Shown here: one piece after another, positions 48,148-56,784 of the stretch | Layout: every line of letters begins with the position of its first letter | Position numbering within the stretch: position 1 is the first letter of the stretch | Source: Xanthomonas hortorum pv. cynarae | GTDB lineage: Bacteria > Pseudomonadota > Gammaproteobacteria > Xanthomonadales > Xanthomonadaceae | Assembly: GCF_002939985.1 (NCBI RefSeq) | Contig: NZ_MDFM01000001.1 | Span: 186,001 to 250,000, forward strand | Direction of reading: 5' to 3' | Length of the DNA: 64,000 nucleotides | Notes under the pieces: model-generated | Told to the model about the DNA's origin: nothing | The model's database searches: none | What the model saw: the letters and a program-made list of their open reading frames with translations, nothing else | Translations under genes and position numbers: made by a program

Positions 48148-48720
48148 TCAAGGCAGTTCAAACCCCGCCTGCCGCAACAGCCGCGCCAGCGCGATCAGCG
48201 GCAGGCCGACCAGTGCGGTGGGGTCTTCCGAGCGGATGGCGTCGAACAGACTGATGCCCAGGCCTTCGCACTTGAAGCTGCCGGCGCAATCCAGCGCTGG
48301 CTCGGCGGCGAGGTAGCGCTCGATCTCGGCGGGCGCCAACGGGCGTAGCTGTACTTCGGTCAGGTCCAGCGCGTGCAGGCTGCGCACGGGGCCGACCAGG
48401 CTCACGGCGGTGTGGAAGCGCACCACGCGGCCGGACATTGCAGTCAGCTGCGCGCGCGCCTGGTCCAGCGTTCCCGGCTTGCCCAGGGCCTGGCCGTCCA
48501 GGTCGGCCACCTGATCCGAGCCGATCACCCAGGCATCCGGGGCGTGCGCCGCTACCGCTGCCGCTTTCTCGGCGGCAAGACGGCTGGCCAGAGCGCCGGG
48601 GGTTTCTCCGGGCTGCGCCTGCTCGTCCACCTCCGGGCGGGCGGTGTTGAAATCCAGTTGCAGGCGGCCGAGCAGCTCACGCCGGTAGACGGAAGTTGAG
48701 GCAAGGATCAGGCGTGGCAT
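48148..48720 (-). CDS. yceF: Maf/YceF nucleotide pyrophosphatase
   Basis: 190 residues. The N-terminal signature is LILASTSVYRRELL; further motifs are RLAAEKA, VIGSDQVADLDG, FHTAVSL and GSFKCEGLGISLF. The SDQV form and FHTAV point to the YceF branch, which hydrolyses m7GTP, rather than the dTTP/UTP type. ATG at 48720 or the adjacent 48723. Divergent from yceD, as in E. coli. Confidence 0.9.
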   Translation of the reverse strand: MPRLILASTSVYRRELLGRLQLDFNTARPEVDEQAQPGETPGALASRLAAEKAAAVAAHAPDAWVIGSDQVADLDGQALGKPGTLDQARAQLTAMSGRVVRFHTAVSLVGPVRSLHALDLTEVQLRPLAPAEIERYLAAEPALDCAGSFKCEGLGISLFDAIRSEDPTALVGLPLIALARLLRQAGFELP

Positions 48721-48790
48721 CATGGCGTGCTGTGAGGGGACGGGCAGGGGAGTCTGCCAGCCACCGCGCAGCATGTGTGAATGGGCGCAT

Positions 48791-48819
48791 TTGACACGGA
48801 ACCTGCGGGTCTTTAACAT
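48791..48819 (+). promoter_or_regulatory. Near-consensus sigma-70 promoter before yceD
   Basis: TTGACA at 48791-48796, a 17-base spacer and TAACAT at 48814-48819. Transcription would start around 48826, only a few bases before the yceD ATG at 48830. Confidence 0.7.
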
Positions 48820-48829
48820 TCTGCGGCTT

Positions 48830-49339
48830 ATGTCCGCGAACGTACCCGAAATGCTGGATGCTTGGCGGATGGTCGCAGCGCGCAGGCGCTTCGATGGCCG
48901 CATCCCGCTCTCTGCGATGACCCGTCTGCAAGGAAGCCTTGTCGATACCGAGGGCGAATGTGTCTATTCGCTTGAATTCGACCAGGACAATCTGTTGAAG
49001 GTCGCTTATGTCGAACTCAGTATCGATGTCGAGCTGCCGCTGGCGTGCCAGCGCACCCTGCAACGGTTTCTGTATCCGGTGCAAATCAGACAGCGTCTTG
49101 GTTTGATCCGTGACGAGGCCGACGAAGCTGCATTGCCGGCCGAATACGAAGCGCTGCTGGTGCCTGAAGATGGCATGCTGCGGGCGGTGGATCTGGTCGA
49201 GGACGAGCTGGTGTTGTCGGTACCGGTGGTGCCAATGGCCCCGGGAAGCGAAGCCGTCGAGGCCGAGTGGGTGCCGACCCAGGAAGAGCAAGACAAGGCC
49301 AGTCCGTTCGCGGCACTGGCAGCGTTGAAGAAACAGTAA
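48830..49339 (+). CDS. yceD: YceD/DUF177 family protein
   Basis: 169 residues, acidic. Family features are RRRFDGRIPLSAMTRLQ near the N-terminus and the ELVLSVPVVPM C-terminal region, ending SPFAALAALKK as in E. coli YceD. DUF177 proteins are linked to 23S rRNA or ribosome metabolism and are nearly always followed by rpmF, as here. ATG at 48830 has almost no leader if the promoter at 48791 is used; an ATG 21 bases downstream is an alternative start. Confidence 0.9.
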   Translation: MSANVPEMLDAWRMVAARRRFDGRIPLSAMTRLQGSLVDTEGECVYSLEFDQDNLLKVAYVELSIDVELPLACQRTLQRFLYPVQIRQRLGLIRDEADEAALPAEYEALLVPEDGMLRAVDLVEDELVLSVPVVPMAPGSEAVEAEWVPTQEEQDKASPFAALAALKKQ

Positions 49340-49436
49340 CCGCCGCTGTTAAGGGCGGAAAGACAGGTCGACGCGGGCGTAGAGCGTCCTGTTCGACTCG
49401 ACAGACAAGTTATCGAACTTAAGTTGGAGCAATCCC

Positions 49437-49631
49437 ATGGCTGTGCAGAAATCCCGAGTTACCCCGTCCCGTCGCGGCCAGCGTCGTTCGCACGATGCCC
49501 TGACCGCCAAGCAGCTGTCGACCGATCCGACCAGCGGCGAGATCCATCTGCGCCACCACATCACCGCTGACGGTTACTACCGCGGCAAGAAGGTGATTGC
49601 GACCAAGTCGTCGGCCGTCCAAGAAGATTGA
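49437..49631 (+). CDS. rpmF: Ribosomal protein L32
   Basis: 64 residues. Starts [20 protein letters not shown], the classic L32 opening. It lacks the four zinc-binding Cys found in some L32 forms, as in other gammaproteobacteria. ATG at 49437 with GGAG. Leads the fatty-acid gene cluster; plsX, which normally follows, is missing. Confidence 0.97.
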
Positions 49632-49719
49632 TCCGTGGCGCCCGCCGCACTCAGCGGCCGGGCGACCCTCGATTCTTCCGGAGCCGTCGGTCACCGCGGC
49701 TCTTGCACTAGGAAACAGC

Positions 49720-50697
49720 ATGAGCAAGCGGATCTATTCCAGAATCGCGGGCACGGGTAGCTATTTGCCCGAAAAGGTGTTGACCAACGACGATATGTCC
49801 AAGATCGTCGACACCAGCGATGAATGGATCTTCTCGCGCACTGGTATCCGTGAGCGTCATATCGTTGCCGACGACCAGACCACCAGCGATCTGGCGTATT
49901 TCGCCTCGCTGAAGGCGATGGAAGCGGCCGGCGTCAGCGCCGACGAGATCGACCTGATCGTGGTTGGCACCACCACTCCCGACCTGATCTTCCCGTCCAC
50001 TGCCTGCCTGTTGCAGGCGCGGCTGGGCAATGTCGGTTGCGGCGCGTTCGACGTCAACGCGGCCTGTTCGGGTTTCGTCTATGCGCTCAGCGTCGGCGAC
50101 AAGTTCATCCGCAGCGGCGCCGCCAAGACCGTGCTGGTGGTCGGTGCAGAAACGCTTACCCGTATCGTCGACTGGACTGATCGCACCACCTGCGTGCTGT
50201 TCGGCGATGGTGCTGGCGCGGTGGTGCTCAAGGCCGACGAAGAAACCGGCATCCTCAGCACCCATCTGCACGCCGATGGCAGCAAGAAAGAGCTGTTGTG
50301 GGATCCGGTCGGCGTGTCGGTCGGTTTCGGCGAAGGCAAGAACGGCGGCGGCGTGTTGCTGATGAAGGGCAGCGAGGTCTTCAAGTACGCGGTCAAGGCA
50401 CTGGACTCGGTGGTCGACGAGACGCTGGCGGCCAATGGCCTGGGCAAGGGCGACCTGGATTGGCTGATCCCGCACCAGGCCAACATGCGCATCATCGAAG
50501 CCACCGCCAAGCGCTTGGAGCTGCCGATGGATCAGGTGGTGGTCACCGTGGATCGCCACGGCAACACCTCCTCGGCCTCGGTGCCGTTGGCGCTGGACGA
50601 AGCAGTTCGCTCCGGCCGCGTGCAGCGTGGTCAATTGCTGCTGCTGGAAGCGTTCGGTGGTGGATTTACCTGGGGCTCGGCGCTGCTGCGCTACTGA
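49720..50697 (+). CDS. fabH: 3-oxoacyl-ACP synthase III
   Basis: 325 residues. The catalytic triad is C116 (NAACSGF), H252 (IPHQANMR) and N282 (HGNTSSAS). It starts fatty-acid synthesis by condensing acetyl-CoA or branched acyl-CoA with malonyl-ACP. ATG at 49720; a longer frame upstream is discarded. Lies 88 bases after rpmF. Confidence 0.97.
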   Translation: MSKRIYSRIAGTGSYLPEKVLTNDDMSKIVDTSDEWIFSRTGIRERHIVADDQTTSDLAYFASLKAMEAAGVSADEIDLIVVGTTTPDLIFPSTACLLQARLGNVGCGAFDVNAACSGFVYALSVGDKFIRSGAAKTVLVVGAETLTRIVDWTDRTTCVLFGDGAGAVVLKADEETGILSTHLHADGSKKELLWDPVGVSVGFGEGKNGGGVLLMKGSEVFKYAVKALDSVVDETLAANGLGKGDLDWLIPHQANMRIIEATAKRLELPMDQVVVTVDRHGNTSSASVPLALDEAVRSGRVQRGQLLLLEAFGGGFTWGSALLRY

Positions 50698-50758
50698 GCC
50701 ACCACAGGCATCGCCGCGTCCGCCGGCGATGCCTGACAGCGTCAGGGACGGACCCGTT

Positions 50759-51541
50759 ATGGCAGAACCCATCGTCATCGCCGGACAGCGCTTCTGGCTG
50801 AAGCAATACCGTCGCGGCAACCGCGCGGTCTCGCTCGGAGCACTCAATTTTGTCGCCCGCCGCTGGGGCCTGGACGCCTTGCGTCCGCCGCCGCACCGTG
50901 GCGGCGATGCCGCACGCGATCTGGAAGCGCGCCGGCTCGGCGAACTGCAGGCGCAAGCGGTCAATGTGCCGCGTGTGGTCGGTTGCGGGCAGGCGGCCCT
51001 GGTGCTCAGCGACAACGGCCGCTCCTTTGCCAGCTGCCTGCGCGAGGCCGATGCGCCCGAACGCGACCACCTGATTGCGCTGGCGGTGGCCGCCATTGCC
51101 GACGCCCATCGCGATGGTGCGTATTTCGGCCAACCGCTTCCGCGCAACATGACCTTCGACGGGCAGGCGGTCGGCTTCATCGATTTCGAAGAGGACCCGC
51201 TGGAAGTGATGGACCTGGCGCAGGCCCAGGCGCGCGACTGGCTGGTGTTTGGCTACGGCGTAGCCAAGTACTACCGCGGCCGCCGCGAGGTACTGCAGCG
51301 GCTGATGACGGGCGCTTTCGATGCGGCCGGCCCGGCCGTGGCGGCGCATGCGCATGTGGTGACCGGACGATTGCAGCGGTTTGCGCAGCTCAGCGGTCGC
51401 CTGGGGCGCTCTGCCGGGGCATTGGCGCGCGCCATCCTGGCCATCCACGCGGCGACCTCCCTGGCCGTGGTGCTGGTGCTGGTGATGTGCGTGGACTGGC
51501 TCGCCGATGGCGAAATGGACCTGCTCAACGCCTTGCTGTAA
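50759..51541 (+). CDS. LPS-kinase-like protein with probable inactive catalytic loop
   Basis: 260 residues. Resembles the lipopolysaccharide-kinase/BUD32 fold: a candidate ATP Lys (FWLKQYRR), an alpha-C Glu (DLEARRL) and a DFE metal motif (FIDFEEDP). The catalytic loop AHRDGAYFGQPLPRNMTFD aligns without gaps to KdkA's [19 protein letters not shown], but the catalytic Asp is Gln; the metal-binding Asn is kept. A C-terminal membrane helix (ATSLAVVLVLVMCVDWL) anchors it. It sits between fabH and fabD. ATG at 50759. Function unknown; probable pseudokinase or atypical kinase. Confidence 0.75.
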   Translation: MAEPIVIAGQRFWLKQYRRGNRAVSLGALNFVARRWGLDALRPPPHRGGDAARDLEARRLGELQAQAVNVPRVVGCGQAALVLSDNGRSFASCLREADAPERDHLIALAVAAIADAHRDGAYFGQPLPRNMTFDGQAVGFIDFEEDPLEVMDLAQAQARDWLVFGYGVAKYYRGRREVLQRLMTGAFDAAGPAVAAHAHVVTGRLQRFAQLSGRLGRSAGALARAILAIHAATSLAVVLVLVMCVDWLADGEMDLLNALL

Positions 51542-51645
51542 GTGTGCCGGCGGTCGCGCTGGCCGGGTCTTGCATACGCGGCAGTACAGACGCCAGGGCG
51601 ATTTCGCACGTATTATCCCGGCTCGATTTTTGTAGGCAGCAACGC

Positions 51646-52590
51646 GTGACCGAATCCACTCTCGCCTTCGTGTTCCCCGGCCAGGGCTCGCAGTCCTTAG
51701 GGATGCTGGCCGACCTGTCCGAGCTGCATCCGCAGATTCGCGAAACCTTCGCCGAAGCCTCCGAAGGCGCTGGCGTCGACCTGTGGGCGCTGTCGCAGGG
51801 CGGCCCGGAAGAGATGCTCAACCGCACCGAATACACCCAGCCGGCCTTGCTGGCCGCGGGCGTGGCGGTGTGGCGGTTGTGGAACGCGCAGCGCGGGCAA
51901 CGCCCCGCGGTGTTGGCTGGCCACAGCCTGGGTGAATACACCGCATTGGTCGCGGCCGGTGCCTTGTCGCTGCACGACGGTGCGCACTTGGTACGGCTGC
52001 GCGGCCAGTTCATGCAGGCCGCCGCGCCGGCCGGTGTCGGGGCGATGGCCGCAGTGCTGGGCGCCGAAGATGCGCTGGTGCTGGAGGTCTGTGCCGAGGC
52101 GGCGGGCAGCCAGGTGGTGGTGCCGGCCAACTTCAATTCGCCGGGTCAGATCGTCATCGGTGGCGATGCGGCCGCAGTGGATCGCGCGCTGGCCTTGCTG
52201 GCCGAGCGCGGCGTACGCAAGGCGGTCAAGCTGGCGGTGAGCGTGCCTTCGCACACCCCGTTGATGCGCGATGCGGCCAACCAGCTCAGCGAGGCGATGG
52301 CCGGCCTGAGCTGGCATGCCCCGCAGATTGCGGTGGTGCAGAACGTGGATGCACGCGTGCACGACGGCAGCGAGGCGATTCGCAGGGCCTTGGCCGAGCA
52401 GCTGTATCTGCCGGTGCAGTGGACCGGCTGCGTGCAGGCGCTGGCTGCGCAGGGCGTCACCCGGATCGCCGAATGCGGCCCGGGCAAGGTGCTGAGCGGG
52501 CTGATCAAGCGTATCGACAAGAGCCTGGATGCGCGTCCTCTGGCCACGCCTGCCGATTACGCTGGCGCGCTTGAGGCGTGGACGCACTGA
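51646..52590 (+). CDS. fabD: Malonyl-CoA:ACP transacylase
   Basis: 314 residues. The nucleophile Ser is in GHSLGEYTAL, the catalytic His in SVPSHTPLM, and the oxyanion Gln in FPGQGSQ. It loads malonyl groups on ACP. GTG at 51646. In the order fabH-(kinase-like)-fabD-fabG-acpP-fabF. Confidence 0.97.
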   Translation: MTESTLAFVFPGQGSQSLGMLADLSELHPQIRETFAEASEGAGVDLWALSQGGPEEMLNRTEYTQPALLAAGVAVWRLWNAQRGQRPAVLAGHSLGEYTALVAAGALSLHDGAHLVRLRGQFMQAAAPAGVGAMAAVLGAEDALVLEVCAEAAGSQVVVPANFNSPGQIVIGGDAAAVDRALALLAERGVRKAVKLAVSVPSHTPLMRDAANQLSEAMAGLSWHAPQIAVVQNVDARVHDGSEAIRRALAEQLYLPVQWTGCVQALAAQGVTRIAECGPGKVLSGLIKRIDKSLDARPLATPADYAGALEAWTH

Positions 52591-52677
52591 TCCTCCGACG
52601 CATACGCCGGTGTCATGCCGGCCTCCCTCAGCGTTCGCAATCACGGTTGCGACGTCCCCATTCGAGGAAAAGAATTC

Positions 52678-53421
52678 ATGAGCAAGCCACTGCAGGGTGA
52701 GATCGCCCTGGTCACCGGCGCCAGTCGCGGGATCGGCGCGGCCATTGCCGACACGCTGGCCGCCCAGGGCGCCACCGTCATCGGCACTGCCACTTCGGCG
52801 TCCGGCGCTGCGGCGATCGGCGCGCGTCTGGCTGACCACGGCGGTCATGGCCGCGAACTCGATGTCACCGACGCAGCTGCGGTCGATGGCCTGATCGATG
52901 CGATCGGCAAGGAGTTCGGGGCGATCTCGATTCTGGTCAACAATGCCGGGATCACCCGCGACAACCTGTTGATGCGGATGAAGGAAGACGACTGGCAGGC
53001 GATCATCGATACCAATCTGACCAGCGTGTTCCGCACCTCTAAGGCGGTGATGCGCGGCATGATGAAGGCGCGCAAGGGTCGCATCGTCAACATCGCCTCG
53101 GTGGTGGGTGTGACCGGCAATCCCGGGCAGACCAACTATGCCGCCGCCAAGGCCGGCATCATCGCGTTCTCCAAGTCGCTGGCCAAGGAAATCGGCTCGC
53201 GCGGGGTCACCGTGAATGTGGTGGCGCCCGGCTTCATCGATACCGACATGACCAAGGCGCTGCCGGACGAGGCCAAGACCGCCTTGCTGCAGCAGATCGC
53301 GCTTGGCCACCTGGGACAGCCGGAGGACATCGCCAACGCGGTGGCATTCCTGGCCGGCCCGAGTGCCCGTTACATCACCGGTGAGACCCTGCACGTCAAC
53401 GGCGGCATGTACATGCCGTGA
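52678..53421 (+). CDS. fabG: 3-oxoacyl-ACP reductase
   Basis: 247 residues, short-chain dehydrogenase. NADPH-binding TGASRGIG, the NNAG motif, and catalytic Ser-Tyr-Lys (NIASVVG, NYAAAKAG). Reduces 3-oxoacyl-ACP in each elongation cycle. ATG at 52678 with GAGGAAAAG. Confidence 0.97.
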   Translation: MSKPLQGEIALVTGASRGIGAAIADTLAAQGATVIGTATSASGAAAIGARLADHGGHGRELDVTDAAAVDGLIDAIGKEFGAISILVNNAGITRDNLLMRMKEDDWQAIIDTNLTSVFRTSKAVMRGMMKARKGRIVNIASVVGVTGNPGQTNYAAAKAGIIAFSKSLAKEIGSRGVTVNVVAPGFIDTDMTKALPDEAKTALLQQIALGHLGQPEDIANAVAFLAGPSARYITGETLHVNGGMYMP

Positions 53422-53513
53422 GCGTGCGGCGCCGGGAGGCGCTAAGTGGCTGATCGGCCGAGAGTTGTGATGCAATGCAACGCTCGGTCGCTTCCACTAC
53501 ACTATCCAACGCG

Positions 53514-53541
53514 GCCATCGCAGCGGCGATGGCTTTTTTTT
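53514..53541 (+). terminator. Intrinsic terminator in the acpP leader
   Basis: GCCATCGC (53514-53521), loop AGCG, GCGATGGC (53526-53533), then eight Ts. It ends 36 bases before acpP, so acpP expression needs readthrough, an attenuation switch or a promoter in the remaining gap. Confidence 0.85.
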
Positions 53542-53577
53542 CGTACCACCACTACTCCATCCGGAGCGATATCCCAA

Positions 53578-53817
53578 ATGAGCACCATCGAAGAACGCGT
53601 CAAGAAAATCGTCGTCGAACAACTCGGCGTCAAGGAAGAGGAAGTCACCACCAGCGCATCGTTCGTCGATGACCTGGGTGCCGACTCGCTGGACACCGTC
53701 GAGCTGGTGATGGCGCTGGAAGAAGAGTTCGAGTGCGAGATCCCGGACGAAGAGGCTGAAAAGATCACCTCGGTCCAGCAGGCGATCGACTACGTGAAGG
53801 CTCACGTCAAGAGCTGA
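53578..53817 (+). CDS. acpP: Acyl carrier protein
   Basis: 79 residues, very acidic. The 4'-phosphopantetheine Ser is in [12 protein letters not shown]. It carries growing acyl chains. ATG at 53578 with CGGAG. Confidence 0.98.
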   Translation: MSTIEERVKKIVVEQLGVKEEEVTTSASFVDDLGADSLDTVELVMALEEEFECEIPDEEAEKITSVQQAIDYVKAHVKS

Positions 53818-53957
53818 TGCGTTGTTCCTGACGGCGGCAGCGTGCGTCATGCCGCTGCTGCGTCAGACATTCCATGGGGCCGCTGATGTGGCCCTGTGTT
53901 TTTCAGCGTTAATCGCAAACCGCAAGCACCGTCTGTTGCGTGGTGAGGAGATCTGCA

Positions 53958-55193
53958 ATGAGTCGTCGTGTTGTCGTTACCGGCATGGGCATGGTGTCGC
54001 CGCTGGGCAATGATCTGGCCACCAGCTGGGATGGAATCATCCACGGGCGCTCAGGCATTGGCCCGATCACGCAGATCGATGCCTCGCAGTTCACCACCAA
54101 GATCGCGGGTGAGATCAAGAATTTCGACCCCACGCTTTTTGTGTCCGCCAAGGACGTCAAGAAGATGGATTCGTTCATCCACTACGGCGTCGGCGCCTCG
54201 TTCATGGCGCTGGACGATTCCGGGCTGGAGATCGACGAAAGCAATGCCGAACGCGTGGGCGCCATCCTCGGCTCCGGCATCGGCGGGCTGCTCGGTATCG
54301 AAGAGCAGACCATCAAATTCCATGAAGGCGGCGCGCGCAAGATTTCGCCGTTCTATGTGCCCAGCACCATCATCAACATGCTACCCGGGCAGGTGAGCCT
54401 GATCAAAGGCCTGAAGGGCCCCACGTTCTCGGCTGTTTCTGCCTGCGCCACCTCCAATCACTCGATCGGCACCGCGATGCGGATGATCCAGTACGGCGAT
54501 GCCGATGTAATGCTGGCCGGCGGCGCCGAGCGCGGGTCTTCGCCGAGCTCGGTGGGCGGTTTCTGCGCAATGAAGGCGATGTCCACCCGCAACGACGACC
54601 CGACCGCCGCCTCGCGTCCGTGGGACAAACAGCGCGATGGCTTCGTGCTCGGCGATGGCGCCGGCGTGCTGGTGCTGGAAGAGTACGAGCACGCCAAGGC
54701 GCGTGGTGCGCGTATCTATGCCGAGCTGGTCGGCTTCGGCGCCAGCTCCGATGCGTTCCACATGACTGCCCCCAGCGAAGATGGCGAAGGCGCGGCGCGC
54801 AGCATGGTTGCGGCGATGCGCGATGCCAAGCTCAATCCCGAGCAGATCGGTTACCTCAACGCGCACGGCACCTCCACGCCGTTGGGCGATCTGGCCGAGA
54901 CGCTGGCGATGAAGCGCGCATTGGGCGACCACGCCTACAAGACCATGGTCAGTTCGACCAAGTCGATGACCGGTCATCTGCTCGGCGCGGCCGGCGGCGT
55001 GGAAGCGATCTTCTCGGTGATGGCGCTGCACACCGGCATCATCCCGCCGACGATCAACCTGGAAGAAGCCAGCGAAGGCTGCGACCTGGATTACGTGCCG
55101 AACGTGGCGCGCGAAGTGCAGGTGGACGCGGTGATGTCCAACGGCTTCGGCTTCGGCGGCACCAACGGTACGCTGGTGTTCAAGCGCCTCTGA
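53958..55193 (+). CDS. fabF: 3-oxoacyl-ACP synthase II
   Basis: 411 residues. Catalytic Cys in SACATSNHSIG, His residues in NAHGTSTPLGD and KSMTGHLLGAAGG, and the gating FGFGGTNGTLVF end. Elongates acyl-ACPs. ATG at 53958 follows GAGGAG. Confidence 0.97.
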   Translation: MSRRVVVTGMGMVSPLGNDLATSWDGIIHGRSGIGPITQIDASQFTTKIAGEIKNFDPTLFVSAKDVKKMDSFIHYGVGASFMALDDSGLEIDESNAERVGAILGSGIGGLLGIEEQTIKFHEGGARKISPFYVPSTIINMLPGQVSLIKGLKGPTFSAVSACATSNHSIGTAMRMIQYGDADVMLAGGAERGSSPSSVGGFCAMKAMSTRNDDPTAASRPWDKQRDGFVLGDGAGVLVLEEYEHAKARGARIYAELVGFGASSDAFHMTAPSEDGEGAARSMVAAMRDAKLNPEQIGYLNAHGTSTPLGDLAETLAMKRALGDHAYKTMVSSTKSMTGHLLGAAGGVEAIFSVMALHTGIIPPTINLEEASEGCDLDYVPNVAREVQVDAVMSNGFGFGGTNGTLVFKRL

Positions 55194-55197
55194 GTTG

Positions 55198-55229
55198 GCG
55201 CGCCGTTCTTTTTACGGAGCACGGCGCGC
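55198..55229 (+). other. Hairpin after fabF
   Basis: GCGCGCCGT (55198-55206) pairs with ACGGCGCGC (55221-55229); only a short T-run (AGTTTT) follows at a distance. Weak or factor-assisted termination possible. The fabF-pabB gap holds no further gene. Confidence 0.45.
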
Positions 55230-55362
55230 AAGCTAGTTTTAGCCGCCGCGCGCGATGCGTCCGCGCGGCCTGATTTCTGATTCACAGCCCGACTCCATGT
55301 CGCTCGCCCTCTGCAGTTGCAGCAGGGCGGCGCGCTCTAGCACCCTACGCCAAACCAGGCCG

Positions 55363-56718
55363 ATGACGCTCACCAGATCCCTGCATGCGGACATCGACCT
55401 GCTGGCGCTGCATCGGCTGGCGCCGCAGCGCTATCCGGTCTTGCTCGAATCCACCGCCTTCGGTACCGAGCACGGTCGCTGGGATGTCTTGCTGCTTGCA
55501 GAAGGCGCAAGCCTGCGGCTCGACGCCGATGGGCACGCGCGCGATGGCGACGGACGCGTGCTGGAAGGCGGCTTTCTGGCTGCGCTGGATGCGGTGTGGC
55601 AGGCCGAGCGCGTGCCGCACGATGCGACAAGCCCGTGGCCGTTTCGCGGCGGCTGGGCGGTGTTGCTGGATTACGAACTGGCCGCGCAGGTCGAGCCGAT
55701 TCTGCAGTTGCCTACCCGCGCCGACGGCTTGCCGAGCGCGCTGGCCTTGCGTGCGCCTGCAGCGGTGTTGCGCGATCGGGTAAATGGCCTGTGCGTCGCA
55801 CTGGCCGAGCCGGGCCGCGAGGATCTGCTGACGCGCATCGTTGAGGACATCGCCGCCTGCGCCGTGCTGCCGCCGTTGCCGGACTGGGTCGCTCCGGTGG
55901 CTGTCGAGGAAGACGCGCCCGAACGCTTCACCGGTGCAGTGGAACGCGTGCTCGCCTATCTGCGCGCTGGCGACGTGTTTCAGGCCAATATCTCGCGCGC
56001 CTGGCATGCGGTATTCGCTGCTGCGGTCGATCCGTCAGCGCTGCATGCGCGTCTGCGCGCGGCCAACCCCGCACCGTTTGCCGGCCTATTTGTGGCGGCG
56101 GGACGCGCGGTGGTGAGTTCCTCGCCGGAGCGACTGGTGTCGGTGCAGGGCGATGTGGTGCAGACGCGCCCGATCGCCGGCACCCGCGCGCGCTTTGCCG
56201 GCGACGACGATGCCGCACGCATCCGCGAGCTGGTCGGCCATCCGAAGGAACGTGCCGAGCACGTCATGCTGATCGACCTGGAGCGTAACGACCTGGGCCG
56301 CATCTGTGCGCCAGGAACGGTGGAAGTGGATGAGCTGATGGGCGTGGAAAGCTACGCGCACGTGCACCATATCGTCAGCAATGTGCGCGGCCGCCTGCGC
56401 GCCGAGGTCACGCCCGGCGAGGTCATTGCGGCGGTGTTTCCTGGCGGCACCATCACCGGCTGCCCGAAGGTGCGCTGCATGCAGATCATCGCCGAGCTCG
56501 AACGCACCGCACGTGGCGCCTATACGGGTGCGTTCGGCTGGCTCAATCGCGATGGCGACATGGATCTGAACATCCTGATCCGCACCGCGGAAGTGGCCGG
56601 GAGCCAGGTGCATTTCCGCACTGGGGCCGGGATCGTGGTGGACTCGGATCCGCAGCGCGAGCTGGACGAAACCCGCGCCAAGGCGCGCGGCCTGCTGCGT
56701 GCATTCGACCAGACATGA
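55363..56718 (+). CDS. pabB: Aminodeoxychorismate synthase component I
   Basis: 451 residues, chorismate-binding family. Motifs: FQANISRAW, SSSPERLVS, PIAGTRARF, LIDLERNDLGR, FPGGTITGCPK and RTGAGIVVDSDP. Makes 4-amino-4-deoxychorismate for folate. The active-site motif is PIAGT, the TrpE-like form, where E. coli PabB has PIKGT with a catalytic Lys; length and context next to mltG favour PabB. ATG at 55363. It stands where E. coli has pabC. Confidence 0.85.
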   Translation: MTLTRSLHADIDLLALHRLAPQRYPVLLESTAFGTEHGRWDVLLLAEGASLRLDADGHARDGDGRVLEGGFLAALDAVWQAERVPHDATSPWPFRGGWAVLLDYELAAQVEPILQLPTRADGLPSALALRAPAAVLRDRVNGLCVALAEPGREDLLTRIVEDIAACAVLPPLPDWVAPVAVEEDAPERFTGAVERVLAYLRAGDVFQANISRAWHAVFAAAVDPSALHARLRAANPAPFAGLFVAAGRAVVSSSPERLVSVQGDVVQTRPIAGTRARFAGDDDAARIRELVGHPKERAEHVMLIDLERNDLGRICAPGTVEVDELMGVESYAHVHHIVSNVRGRLRAEVTPGEVIAAVFPGGTITGCPKVRCMQIIAELERTARGAYTGAFGWLNRDGDMDLNILIRTAEVAGSQVHFRTGAGIVVDSDPQRELDETRAKARGLLRAFDQT

Positions 56719-56784
56719 GCGCTTCAACGGGACATCACCGGCGCGCGGTATCCTGCGCGGCGCTGGGGCAATGACGAGGTAAGT

